Assembly (NCBI GenBank): GCA_013396635.1
Contig: WBMW01003333.1
Coordinates: 2,261 to 66,260, forward strand
Reading direction: 5' to 3'
Length of the DNA stretch: 64,000 nt
From: Penelope pileata
Lineage: Eukaryota > Chordata > Aves > Galliformes > Cracidae
Shown here: positions 1 to 10,400 of the stretch, in pieces
Numbering within the stretch: the first letter of the stretch is position 1
Layout: every line of letters starts with the position of its first letter
The notes under the pieces: generated by a model
Seen by the model: only the letters and a program-made list of their open reading frames with translations
The model's database searches: none
What the model was told of the DNA's origin: nothing
Position numbers and translations under genes: made by a program

Positions 1-330
1 CGCCCGGGTACGGGATGGAACAGACCCGGGGGTGGCTGTAAGGGTGCAGCTGGTGGGGGGTGGGTGCAGGTGGTTGTGGCCGTGGCACTGTGGGTGCTGC
101 CTGCCCCCGGCTGCTGCCATCACAGCGGCCCCGCTCCGTCTCTTCTGCGCCCACCTCGTGGGCAGTGGGCATCGACCTGCGCTGTGGGACGTCCCCATGG
201 GTCCCCACGTGGGAGCTGTGCCACCACTATGCCCAGGCCTTGCTGTCACACTGCCCGCGGGCAGCCGCTCAGGTTTTTAACAGCCGGGGGCTGCTGCCCC
301 TGCGCACACAGGAAGAGCCGCTGGCACGGG
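1..330. promoter_or_regulatory. CpG-enriched, GC-rich left edge (possible CpG-island margin)
   Basis: By hand count there are about 22 CpG dinucleotides in the first 330 bases, in sequence of roughly 65% GC. The observed/expected ratio is near 0.6 and falls to about 0.5 or less over the next 330 bases. This is the densest CpG stretch in the window and it touches the window edge, so it may be the tail of an island serving a gene further left. No TATA box, initiator or first exon can be assigned. Open frames of 82-165 codons here overlap in several frames and have proline/alanine/glycine-rich translations, as expected from GC-rich DNA with few stop codons. Confidence 0.3.
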
Positions 331-1848
331 GTGAGCACAGCCTCCTTCCTGCCCCCCTGATGGCAGCCCGGGCCCCAAGCACCGTCCCAGCTGCACACCG
401 GGCTGTGGGGAGGGGGCTGCGGGAGTGCTTCTCCCCCCAGGAGGAAGGAGGGGGCCAGCATGGTGGCAGTGAGCATCATTTCCTCCCAGGAAGCCCAAGT
501 GACACACGGAGGGGTGGGAAGGGGTCTGAAGGAGGGGGTTACCAGCCCAGAAAATAACCCCCCCCTCCCCGGGGACAAGGCGGCGCTGGGCCCACAGCAC
601 AGCAGGGTCAGGGGCTGTGACCTGCTGCTGACCTTCCTGCCCGCACACACCTCAGCCCAGCATCCAAACAGCTGCCTCTGGTAGATGACAGCTTTGCTTT
701 TGTTCCTTAATGGAGTGAGTCATGCCCACCTCTTTATTAGAAGAGCATCACCTGGCTGCCAGCAGGGCCCCTGCCGCAGGGTGCGCAGCCCCTGTCCCTG
801 CCACCAGCCCCATGGCCCCGTGTGCTCAGGGACGGGGAACCAGCGGGGCCGGGGGGGCTGCACGTGCACATGGACCCTGCTGGGTCTGCCTCTCAGTTTG
901 CCAGGTGCTCCCAGCGAGAGAGGGCAAAGGGCTGGGGTCTTGTATGTGAGATCACCCAGCAACTCAGAGCCCCCTCCGCTCTGGGCAGGGACCCCCTCCC
1001 TGCAGCTCCCACCCTGTTCCTGCTGCATCTCCGCTGCTCCTCCCGCTTCCCTTCGACACTCTCCCAGGCTCCTTCCTCCTTTGTCTCGGGCTTTTATCGG
1101 GGCTTGCACATCAGCTGGCCCTTTCCTTTTCTTTCAGGCTGTTTCCCCTAACCCGCTTCATTCTCCGTTCTCGCCTCCCCACCTCCTGCAGCCCCGCTGT
1201 CGCTGCCCGTTGTGGCTCCGCTCAGTGCGAGGATCTGCTCGCTGCAGGGCAGGGGCAGCCCCAGAGTCCCAAAAGGGCCTTGGGCAAGTAAGGGGGTGCT
1301 ATTGGTTTGGAATGGAGAGGCAGGAACAGGCAGGTCCCCAGTGATCGAGTTGCCAGAGCTGAGCCAAGGGACCCTCTGTGCTGGGTGTGTGCCCTACAGC
1401 CCAAGTGCTGCCCCCAAACACAGCAAAGCTGAGAGGGAGCCTAAGGAGACCGAGGGGAAGGTCGATCAGTTCCACAGGGGATCTGTCCGGGAGGTGACAC
1501 AGACAGTGGCTGTGCTGGGAGATGGGGCTGGCAGGCAGGTGAGGCCGTCCCATGGCTGGGGACAGCTGAGTGCTGCCAGCGGTGGCTGCAGAGCCGACAG
1601 CTCAGCGGTGCCGTGCTGCGCTCACCCTTGATCAATTCCAGTAAAACAGATCGGGTCATGAATGAATCCATCACCATTACAAATTTGTCCCAATCGCAAC
1701 AGAACAACCCATGGTCATAATCTAATTCTGGAAGGTGAAATGTGTCACCAGATACAGACTGTGCCGCACGGCCATCGTCCCCCTCACCTTATGGCACCAG
1801 AGATGGGAGCTGCTGTCAAACTGGAACCCTTTTTCCACCGGAGAACAT
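331..1848. other. GC-rich unique sequence, no supported gene
   Basis: GC-rich flank falling off toward 1.6 kb. The longest frame (685-1344, plus, 219 codons) translates to a Pro/Ser/Arg-rich string with no domain I recognise. It overlaps other frames of 109-139 codons on both strands, so I do not call it a gene. An AP-1-type TGAGTCA lies at 716-722. A splice-bounded interval at 1138-1287 is listed separately. I recognise no repeat. Confidence 0.6.
1138..1287 (+). other. Splice-bounded open interval (weak exon candidate)
   Basis: A strong acceptor-like site (pyrimidine tract ctttccttttctttcag) ends at 1137, and a donor-like site (GGCAA|GTAAGG) begins at 1288. The 150 nt between them stay open in one frame with phase 0 at both ends (50 codons, Pro/Arg/Cys-rich). 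A second acceptor-like site (cctcccc..ctgcag) ends at 1191. The translation matches nothing I know, and GC-rich DNA stays open by chance, so this is a lead only. Confidence 0.1.
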
Positions 1849-1926
1849 GTAAAAAAAAATTAGTATTGGGTATTTTCAAAAAAAAAGAGCTTATGCTTTT
1901 TTTTTTCTTTTTTCTTTTTTTTTTTT
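1849..1926. repeat. A-rich then T-rich low-complexity tract
   Basis: Runs of eight or nine A (around 1850-1859 and 1878-1886) are followed by a long T tract broken by single C bases (about 1897-1926). This simple sequence creates spurious lysine- and phenylalanine-rich frames on the two strands. There is no flanking duplication to show it is the tail of a retroposed copy. Confidence 0.8.
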
Positions 1927-3588
1927 CCATTAAAGCGCTACAATCTGTAACAGATCCACAACCACCAGTGACTGTTCCCAAAGAACAACTGCACACCATG
2001 AGCTTAGGGAGAACCGAGCTGTCTGCAGCTTCCCGCAGCCCAGCACCTCGCAGACCCGTTTTGTACTCGGGGCTGCTGTGGAGCAGAGCTGAGCTGAACG
2101 GTGCCTCAGCCTGAACGGGAGCTCTCTGCGCTCAGCACTTCTGAAAGTCATGCTGGAAGCGAGTGTCGGGCTCACGTCTGCCTTCTACCTGACTCATGCC
2201 CACGTGACGGCCCCGCTGCTGCACGCTGCTGCTGGGCGCAGGAGGAGTGCACGGAGCCGCACATCTCCGTCTGCCCGTCTGTCTGCACATGGGGTGTGAG
2301 CATCTCCGCTTGCCTTCTGTAGCCCAGAGCACCACAGCCATCCCGACCAGCCCTCCAGGAACCAGTCAGGAATGCAGAGAGCTTCCCATCTGGGAGCACA
2401 TGCCATCCCTGGGGTAGCTGCAGTGACTGCTTACATGGGAAAGTTATTCCTGTAGTTAGCTGCCTTTAATGTGAGACAAAGCCCTTTTGTTCTTTTATCA
2501 ACCCGCCAGTTCTCGTTTGTTCTTTCCTCTTCCTGCTGCTGTTTCCCCGCACGCATTTCTCGCCTCCTTGTCCCCTCTCTTCCCTTCCCCTGGCTCTTTG
2601 CACGGCCACCACCAGCCTGGCACCTCCTGCAGTCACCGCGTCCTCAGACCGCGGGGAGCCACGGAGCAGCACGAGGTTTCCTTATCTGCGGGCTTTAACG
2701 GACCGTTTGGACAAGCGCATCTCGGAGGAAGGCTGCTTGCTTTGGTCCAGATCTTCTGGAAGCTAATCTTATCAGCGCTCAATCTGATTCCCTCTGCCTT
2801 GGTCTTGCAGACTGACTCATTCCTTAAGCACCAGGTTGTTGCCTGGAGGGTGTAATCACGGAAATATAACGCACCGTGCAGCGCGTGCCACTGTGCCCAT
2901 TCCACCGAGAGCGAGCACAGCTCCTGAGCACAGAAATGACTTTTTAAGCTCAAAATGGAGCAACTCATGTTTTTAGCTTAGAATGTTTTGGAGTCATTTC
3001 AGTGGGCTGCAAAGATATCAACAAACAAAATCATCATATCCAGAAAAAAATATTACGCCTCGTTTTGCCGTAGCATTGCAAGAAGCAGAAAAAAAGCACC
3101 CAATGTCCAGGGCACACCCAGCCCTGCTGTCCCCAGGGTCCCAGCACAAGGTGACCACTGTGACCCCAGCATTGCACACCCCATGCTCCCATCCCACCTT
3201 TGCCATTAACCCAGAGCACGGCACAGCTGCTCGGGGACATCCCTGGAGCGAGGGCACAGGCGGCAGCAGCCCAGCCACGGATCCCCGCCTCCAGGGACAG
3301 GCTGGAAAAACGCCTGTCCGGAAAGGCTTAGGGCTGATCCTGCCCTGGAGTAGGACAGTGTGACCTTTTGAGGAGCCTTCCTGCACAGCCATGTTTTACA
3401 GCCTTGTGTGACTCGGTAGCTCCCCTAAGATCTGCTGCACAGCAAAGGCAGCCCACTGCAGTGACCTGATTAACGTCCTGTGCCACGCCACCGAGCGCCC
3501 GTCCTGCTGGGGCTGTGCTGAGGTTGCTCTGAGTGCTGTCTTCCTCCACTGACATTGAATCATCCAGAGAAGGAGGAAAAATGATCAC
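1927..3588. other. Unique non-coding sequence
   Basis: Moderate GC, no recognisable repeat, no RNA gene and no convincing exon. Frames up to 126 codons (for example 2983-3363 plus and 3018-3392 minus) lie antisense to each other and have no recognisable domain. A TGACTCA AP-1-type heptamer occurs near 2813. I see nothing else to annotate. Confidence 0.6.
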
Positions 3589-3605
3589 TTTTTTTTTTTT
3601 TTTTT
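3589..3605. repeat. Poly-T tract (17 nt)
   Basis: An uninterrupted run of 17 T, read directly. It has no recognisable SINE or processed-pseudogene body next to it on the minus strand. Confidence 0.9.
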
Positions 3606-6600
3606 AATCCAAAACCATCCTAGTGAAATGAACTTGTATAAGAGAGGAAATAATTTACATCTCACGCTCATTTCTCCTCAGCTCCCACTTGCTTAACCTC
3701 GTTTAAACTTTGTATCAGCTTATGACATCCGGTGAAAGTACACTACAGCTTATTAAAATTTAAAGCTGTTACTCCAAGGGAAAACGCTGAAAGCTCTTTT
3801 ATGGATTAGCCGGGCCGGCAGGATGTGGCTTCCATGTTGTAGTGCCTGGATGGCGCAGCCCACTGGGGCGTCTGCAGGAAACAAACCTTGCCCATCGCTT
3901 TCAGCTTGCTGCAGGTATCGTTCTGCTGTGTGCCACCCCAGAACGGCAGGCACTTCACAGGCTAATGAAGAGGGTATCACCTGCTAACTCTATAAAATAC
4001 ATAACTGTGTTTGTGCTGGAGTAAACATGGAAGTAAATAACAACAAATACACCATTCACTTAAAAAAAGGAGAGTTAAGAGGCTGAATGATGCCCTGCCA
4101 CGCATTTGCTCACCAGGTCCCATATATATATGGGAAGCCTTCCCCTAATCCTTCCCAAATTCCACTTGGGAAACACACCTGGATGGGCAGTGCTCATGGG
4201 GAAGGATCTCTGGGGCCACCCTCAGCCCCTGGCTACTGCCCTGGTAACATCAGCGCCCTGCACAGCCTGAATCATCAGCAGCTTTTTGTTGTTTACAGTG
4301 CACTTATCTGTGGAAGTGGAAAAGCTCTTTGCTTGGACTGATCTGGAAAGATCTTGGGCACCTGAATTCAGACACAAAACTGCTTTGCCACTGGGAACTG
4401 TTCCACCCAAGGGGGTCAATCCCAGAGAAAGCGGTCACTGCACTGCTGTGCCCATAGTACCGCCTTCATTCCCACAGCCCAGGGAACTAAGAGCTCCTGC
4501 AGCTCTTCTGGGAACAAAACACCTGTGATAACACCAGCCTGCTTCGGGGCTGTGCCTGGCACTGCACCTCGCCATCAGCCCACGGCAACAGGACCCCCCC
4601 GCCTGCTCCTACATGAGCTGCACAACCTCCTCCATCACACCCCACACCATAAACTGGCCAGGAACACCAGCAGACCACACAGGTTCCCCATCAAGAAACA
4701 CCCCCAGGGTGGAAGGGACACAGCCTCCTGGGGTTTCCCTGCATCCTGGTGGGAAGGCAAAGGGAGGGGAGCACTGCCGTGCAGGACGAGAGGCACAGCT
4801 GGGCACATGTTTCCCATTTGCTGGCACCATGTGGTGACTGCCTTGTCACAAGGTCAGCATGCCTGTGTGTTTTCAGTCAGTGTGATTAAAGAGGGGAGAA
4901 ACCACGGGAGGGCTGTTTGCACATGTTGGCAATACCCCCGGTCATTTCCAAAGGCAGGCAAAGTGTCTGCTCCCCTTTCCCACCTTGGCTCACCCAAGGC
5001 CTCCATCCAGGGAGCCCAGAGCTCTTTGCAGGGCTGTGAGCAGAGATGCAAGAAGTCCGGCACCAGGAAAACGTTTCAGCCTTGGATCTCCTCTGACCCA
5101 TCCAGGTAGGACCGCTGCTCCCAGAGGGCTCAGCCCCACCAGCTCGTGCTTCAGAGGGCTGTGGGCAGGCTGGGATCCTTCCCCACAGGAGCACTCACCT
5201 TTGTACTGCTGAGAGCAGGCAGCAGGGGCTGGCACCTGGAGCGCAGCCTCTGGCTGCAGGCTGGCCTGAACAACGGGGCATTGTCCCTCCCTGCAGGAAG
5301 CCCAGCCCCATGGTGCGGAGTGTGACAAAAGCTCAATTTTTCCCTGGGAAGGAGCTGGAAGCCAGGAAGGGGCCTGGGGCTGCTGCAGCCACGCTCCCAG
5401 CTTGGTACATGTGGGTTTGTTGAGGTGAACATTGGGTGACAGGGGGAGACCTGTGGCACGCGCCGGTGAGCCCTGGACAGGGCATGGCACCCCACTGCTC
5501 CCACCCCACTGCCTCCCATGGGGTGCATCAATGGAGGATCACGCTGGATGCTCTGCAGCCAGAGGTGAACATGCTCATTTTGGGTTTTTATCATTTAAGT
5601 TAAAGCCTCCTTTCATCCTGGTGAACAACAGTGGAAAAAAGGTGTTGAAATTAAGGGAAAAATTGTGGCAGTGTCTGTGGGAAAGTGGGAACTGAGAGTA
5701 ACAGATCACTGCACATACGGCAGCGATGGGGACCACACAGATGGGGCATCTGACCCAGAGCCAGTCCTGAAACTATGGTGAGAAATGCCTCCTTCCAGCA
5801 AATAATGATACCCTGGACAGGATGAACCTGGCACCCTCCTGGCTGCTCTACATGAGCACACAGACAGGCCAAACACTCCCTGCCAACAAAACCAGAATAA
5901 AATTCCAAACCCAATGCTCTTAACTGAGGTCCGGATTCAGTACTCATCATTTTTCACTGCAGGAAATTTTATCCATTTATGCTGCCTCCACTGCAAACTC
6001 AGGCACTTCTCCACTCCAGTCACGACTGGCAGAATTGCTACAACACGTATGTAGGGCTGTAATGTTGCATCTCTCAGCCCATATAGGGTCACTTTGAACA
6101 CAGCCCCAGTGTCTGTCATGCTGCCTGCAACGTGGACATGGACAGGGGTGCAGGATGGGATCTGACACATAGAGGGTTCTCTGCAGGAGGAGGTGCCCAC
6201 AGCCAGAACTCAGCCCAGCCTCATGGTGGATGCTCATTAAGGACTTGGATGCTGGTGCTTCCCTCTCTCATATCTCAGGCATCCATGTGAGACAAACCAG
6301 AGGGATGGCTGACACCAGGTTTGACTCTGACATGTGGGATTACAAGGCAGCGCATCACTGGCATGTCAAATATCATCCCATCAGCTCTCCAGCAAGCACA
6401 GGTCAGTGGGAGATGAAGCCCATTAGCAGCAGCAGTCGTGCTGCTATTTCCTTACTGTACAATTCTAATAGCTGCAGCTTGTGACTTCAGCCCTGCTGCC
6501 GCACAGCAAACACATCGAGGTATGGAATTCTCTCTTTCCACTCCTTCTCATCCATGCATTTAGAACAGAGTTCAAGAAAGGCTCTGGAAGCAGAGACAGA

Positions 6601-7227
6601 GCTGATGTCAGATTTTGCTTCTGCCTACGTGATTAACTGCGAAGTTGTTTTATCTGCCACGTGCACTGCAAAGGATTTATAAAACCAACTATAATTCAGC
6701 TCACACCGAGGCACTTTCTTTTGCTATCAGACAGAGGGACAGGATTGCATCTGTACAGGAGGCTGTCACCCAGCTTATTCTGCAGATATAGAGATGCTCT
6801 TGCTGTGGGTTGCTGTGGGCCTGACTTCTGAAAGGTTCCTCCCAACAATGCAGTCGCAGCAGGATTAGCTACACAGTGCATGTTCCCAAAAAGGAATTTT
6901 CTGTTTTTGTTTCTTCCCTCCAGAAGGGGATTCCCTCTAAATTAGCTGCAGAAGAAAACTTGCGACAGAACCAGATGCAGAGAGGGAGGAGGGTGTGGAG
7001 GTCAGCCCTTTCAAGTCAGAAGGGTTATTGCTCAGCAGCTGCCACAGAATATTTTGTCCACCACTTCCCTGGAGGAATAAAGCTGCAGTCCTATAGGAAG
7101 CTGTATGGGATTGCTAGAGATTGTACTTGAAACACTCTCACTCAGCTGTCCTGCTTGCAGTGGACACAGTGGGTGAGGCCACCATGAAAAGGCTGTGAGG
7201 GGAACCAAAAGTCAAACAAGTTCATGG
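3606..7227. other. Unique non-coding sequence
   Basis: No gene is recognised. The longest frame is 4525-5109 plus (194 codons). It overlaps minus-strand frames of 102-166 codons, and none has a domain signature or a consistent set of splice sites. Apart from the palindrome at 4118-4135 I recognise no repeat. The 6.2-6.5 kb and 6.85-7.1 kb parts look like ordinary unique avian DNA. Confidence 0.6.
4118..4135. repeat. Perfect 18-bp palindrome with AT core
   Basis: The sequence tcccatatatatatggga equals its own reverse complement. It resembles a CArG-like box with too long an AT core (ten A/T between CCC and GGG), so it is not a canonical SRF site. Alternating AT inside G/C clamps can arise by slippage. 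Confidence 0.85.
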
Positions 7228-7400
7228 GAGAAATGAGACGCACATCTTCGGCAGTAAGGATGACAAACCACTGGAACAAGCTACAAAGGAAGCGGTGGAG
7301 TTTCCCTCTCCTTCAAGTCAAGAAATGCTGTAGTCAAGCACAAGCTGTGGGGGTTGGCTTGGGAATAACTGGATCGGATTGTCATGCCTTAAAGACTATG
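7228..7400 (+). mobile_element. Ancient L3/CR1-type LINE fragment (sense)
   Basis: Reading along the plus strand, blocks such as 'agaaatgagacg', 'ggatgacaaaccactggaac', 'gcggtggagtttccctc' and 'gggaataactggat' line up in order with the 3' part of L3/CR1 retrotransposons familiar from turtles and crocodilians. In those the corresponding text is a pre-tail segment with '...attaaccattggaac...gtggtggattctccatc...ggataactgggtg'. Divergence is high, so this is an old, immobile fragment predating bird radiations. Neither a 3' tail nor target duplications can be seen. The identification is by recall of family wording, not by alignment. Confidence 0.5.
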
Positions 7401-10400
7401 AAACCACATACAGGATCCGGAGACGCAGGGATCACATGGCCATCCCATCTTTAGGCACATGGGGCAAAATGAACCAGCAGCTCACTGCACTGTAACTACA
7501 AATAAGCCATGTTTTTAATAGTTTAGACTCGCCCTCTTATCACTGTGAAATGAGTAGGCGGGAGGAGCACATCCTCTGATGGGTGAGCTGGTGTGCTCCC
7601 CTGGGAACGCAGCTCCTCCACGGTGCAGCCGTGTGAGTGCTGACAGGGACACAAGGACGTCCTCCCATGTACTTGCAGCTCCAGCCATAACCTAGCTGAA
7701 TATTTTAAAGACAAACTTGTAACACGTCATCAAGCTAATACTTGCAACATCAAATGAAAAAGGAAAGTGCGTGGGAATACTCAGCATCTACACTGAACCC
7801 ACACAAAGATCCTCATGCACAGAGAAGGGGGAGCAGGGCTGCCTGGGGGGGCTGTGTGCTGGGTGGGCAGCAGCGATCTCCCATCTCCTGGTCCTCCACA
7901 CCTCCCGATGCCCCACCTCCTGGTCCCTCCATGGAGCTGGACTCTCAGGCAACACAAAAAAATGGGAATAAATCTGAATGTTTTTATCTGCTGTGGCTGC
8001 AACACACTTGAGACTGACAGCTGTTAAAACAGCCTCAGGAACACAGCTCCAGTTCCAGGCAGACCCCACTCCTCAGGTTCTCTTCTCCTGAATTGGGCAT
8101 GAAGTGGCCAGAGGTGAGGCATGCAGGTCTCCTTCCTGCCCTGAGACATCACCAGTGCAGAAGTGATTTACTGCAGCTGGATTCATTTTCCATTACCAAC
8201 TGTTTCAGCTGGGGCAAGGTGAAACCCTTCAGCAAGTTCTACTCCACTGGGTAGGAGGAGCTGCGCTTTGCTGCACTGCAGGCAAGCAGGAGACCCAGCT
8301 GGGCTGTGCTTTCATGTCCAGCAGTCGGCATAAAGGATGCTTGGGGCTGGTGCAGCACTCCAGGGGGTGTTCCATACACTTGTTGAGCTCAGGGTGGAAC
8401 TTTTCAAGGAGTGGGAAGAAGCCAGAGATAACACGATAAGAAAAGCAGGGTGTCATTATGTGCCTGATCCTGCCATTGCGAGCTCAGATTGCAGTTCCCA
8501 TTGCTTTCATCAGGGTCTCCAGCAAGAGCAGGAATACTGGATCCGGCCCAGCATGCACGATGCAATCAGTGGTTCATTGTCACAGAGCTGGGAATTACTG
8601 CCAGCACTGACACTGCTGGACACCCACACTTTTATTCTACACCACACACACTCCAGGGAGTCCCTCCTTGCTGCTACACCATGGCCACAGGGCCCTGATG
8701 CTGGGTGCCCTCCAAGCCACGCCACGGGGCTCACCCAGCCCAGCGGCGGGCGGTGGGGCTCGGCAGACAGGCGTGGGGGGTTAGTCAGCAGGCCCCTCCA
8801 TCTGCCTGTCTGATCTCGGGTGTGACGCAAGCTGGCAGCGGGGCGGGGGTGCACGTTTCATCACCCACCCACTCACTGTCTTTTCTGCCCCCGACCCCAC
8901 CAGTGCAGTGCCTGCAGCAGGTCGGGGAGCACCCAGCACCCTGACTGCAGCTCTGGGTGCTGTGCAGATGGGGCTCACGTCGTGTAGTGCCTTCACAGCA
9001 TGGGCCTGGGAGGATGCTGCGTGCCCCTCTACGCGCCCTGGCCTAGATCGCCTCCCTGGGCCTGCTCCTCTTTCCACAGGAAAACACTTCTCATGCACTG
9101 ATCTACCCTTTGTTATCTCCCCTTGCTCTCCCTTGCATCTGATAAAAGCCTCACCCTCATTATAGTAATTAATTAGCTGGAAAAACGCAGCACCGAAAAA
9201 CCCAAAACGCAAGCAGGCCTGATGTTCGCTGTCAAAAATTCCTGTGTCAGGAGTCAGGCTTTGCTGAGATCTGGGTTTTCCTGGGGCGTGTGACTCCCCA
9301 GTGCTGGTGCTCTCCTCTGCTCCCCCGGGGATGTATCTCGAGACAAGGGCGAGAAGGGAGGCTGCTGTAGGCCAGCTCTGTGAGGGCTTTCAGGGCCCTC
9401 TTCCATTCAAGCCCCTCATTCCATTCAAGCCATTCAAGCTGGCTAACAAACAGCCTGCCTGCGGGTGTTTAAGCTCAGCCAGATCCCTGTCGGATGCCCT
9501 GCAAAACGATGGCTTTCCCTAACCCAGCCAGGCTGTGCTGCTATCTCAGCATTGCAAAGTTTAGTGCATGCCTCTTTGAAGCCTCAGGACCCTGGAGGGT
9601 CTCTCCCTGTTTCCCCTCTGCTCAGCAGAGCTTGGTGGGAACAGCACAGTGGAGCACTGCAGAAGCCATGTCCCTCCAAACATCTCTCCAGGAGAAGGCA
9701 GTGTGCAGGAACGAGACACTTTGGGCCCCCTCACATCATACTGGTAGCATTCCGGAACAGCTCTCAGACCCCGAGGGGCTGCCTGTCTGCACATCCCCAT
9801 TTCACAAAGAACTGAGAAAATCAGGGGAGCGAAACTGCAGATGAGTCAGCACCTACTGGCAGAATGGTGGCCGCAGTGCCACCACCTCAGGCGATAAGAG
9901 GCTTCCAAAACAGAGTGGGGCTGCTCACAAGGCCTGCTCTGCTGCTGGCCGGCCATGTCCTCCTTCCTATTCCAAGGCTGTTTTAATACCCCCCCCGGGG
10001 CAACCAGATCTAAGAAGCGAGATGTTTCAGTTCCCCTTCTCTCCTTTTGGCCTGACGGATGTCCTGGGTTTTCTCACACTCCCCCAAATGATGGAAAGAA
10101 AAAACCCTGGGGCTTTCACAGCTCAAAGATCATCACAAAGTGCAGTGGGGCCACAATAGCACCACGGCCAGAGAAGTCAGCGAGGACTCGGTTTGGTCAC
10201 TGGATCTGCACCAGTGTAGGGGACTGCTGGGGCCTTATGGTTGCTGCCTTCACCCAGTCCCCAGCTCCCATGGGAAGTCTTGAAATGGGCTAGTGCTGAG
10301 CTGGATGATGCCACGTACTTCTTCCCTATCCCAGCCTTCTCCACTTCTCCTCGTGGTGGGGGTTTCAACCCTTTCTCAGCTCTTACATGACCCCCGCATG

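Noticed and set aside
685..1344. 219-codon plus-strand open frame
   Set aside because: The GC-rich setting explains the lack of stops. The translation is Pro/Ser/Arg-rich without domains, and overlapping frames on both strands are similarly open.
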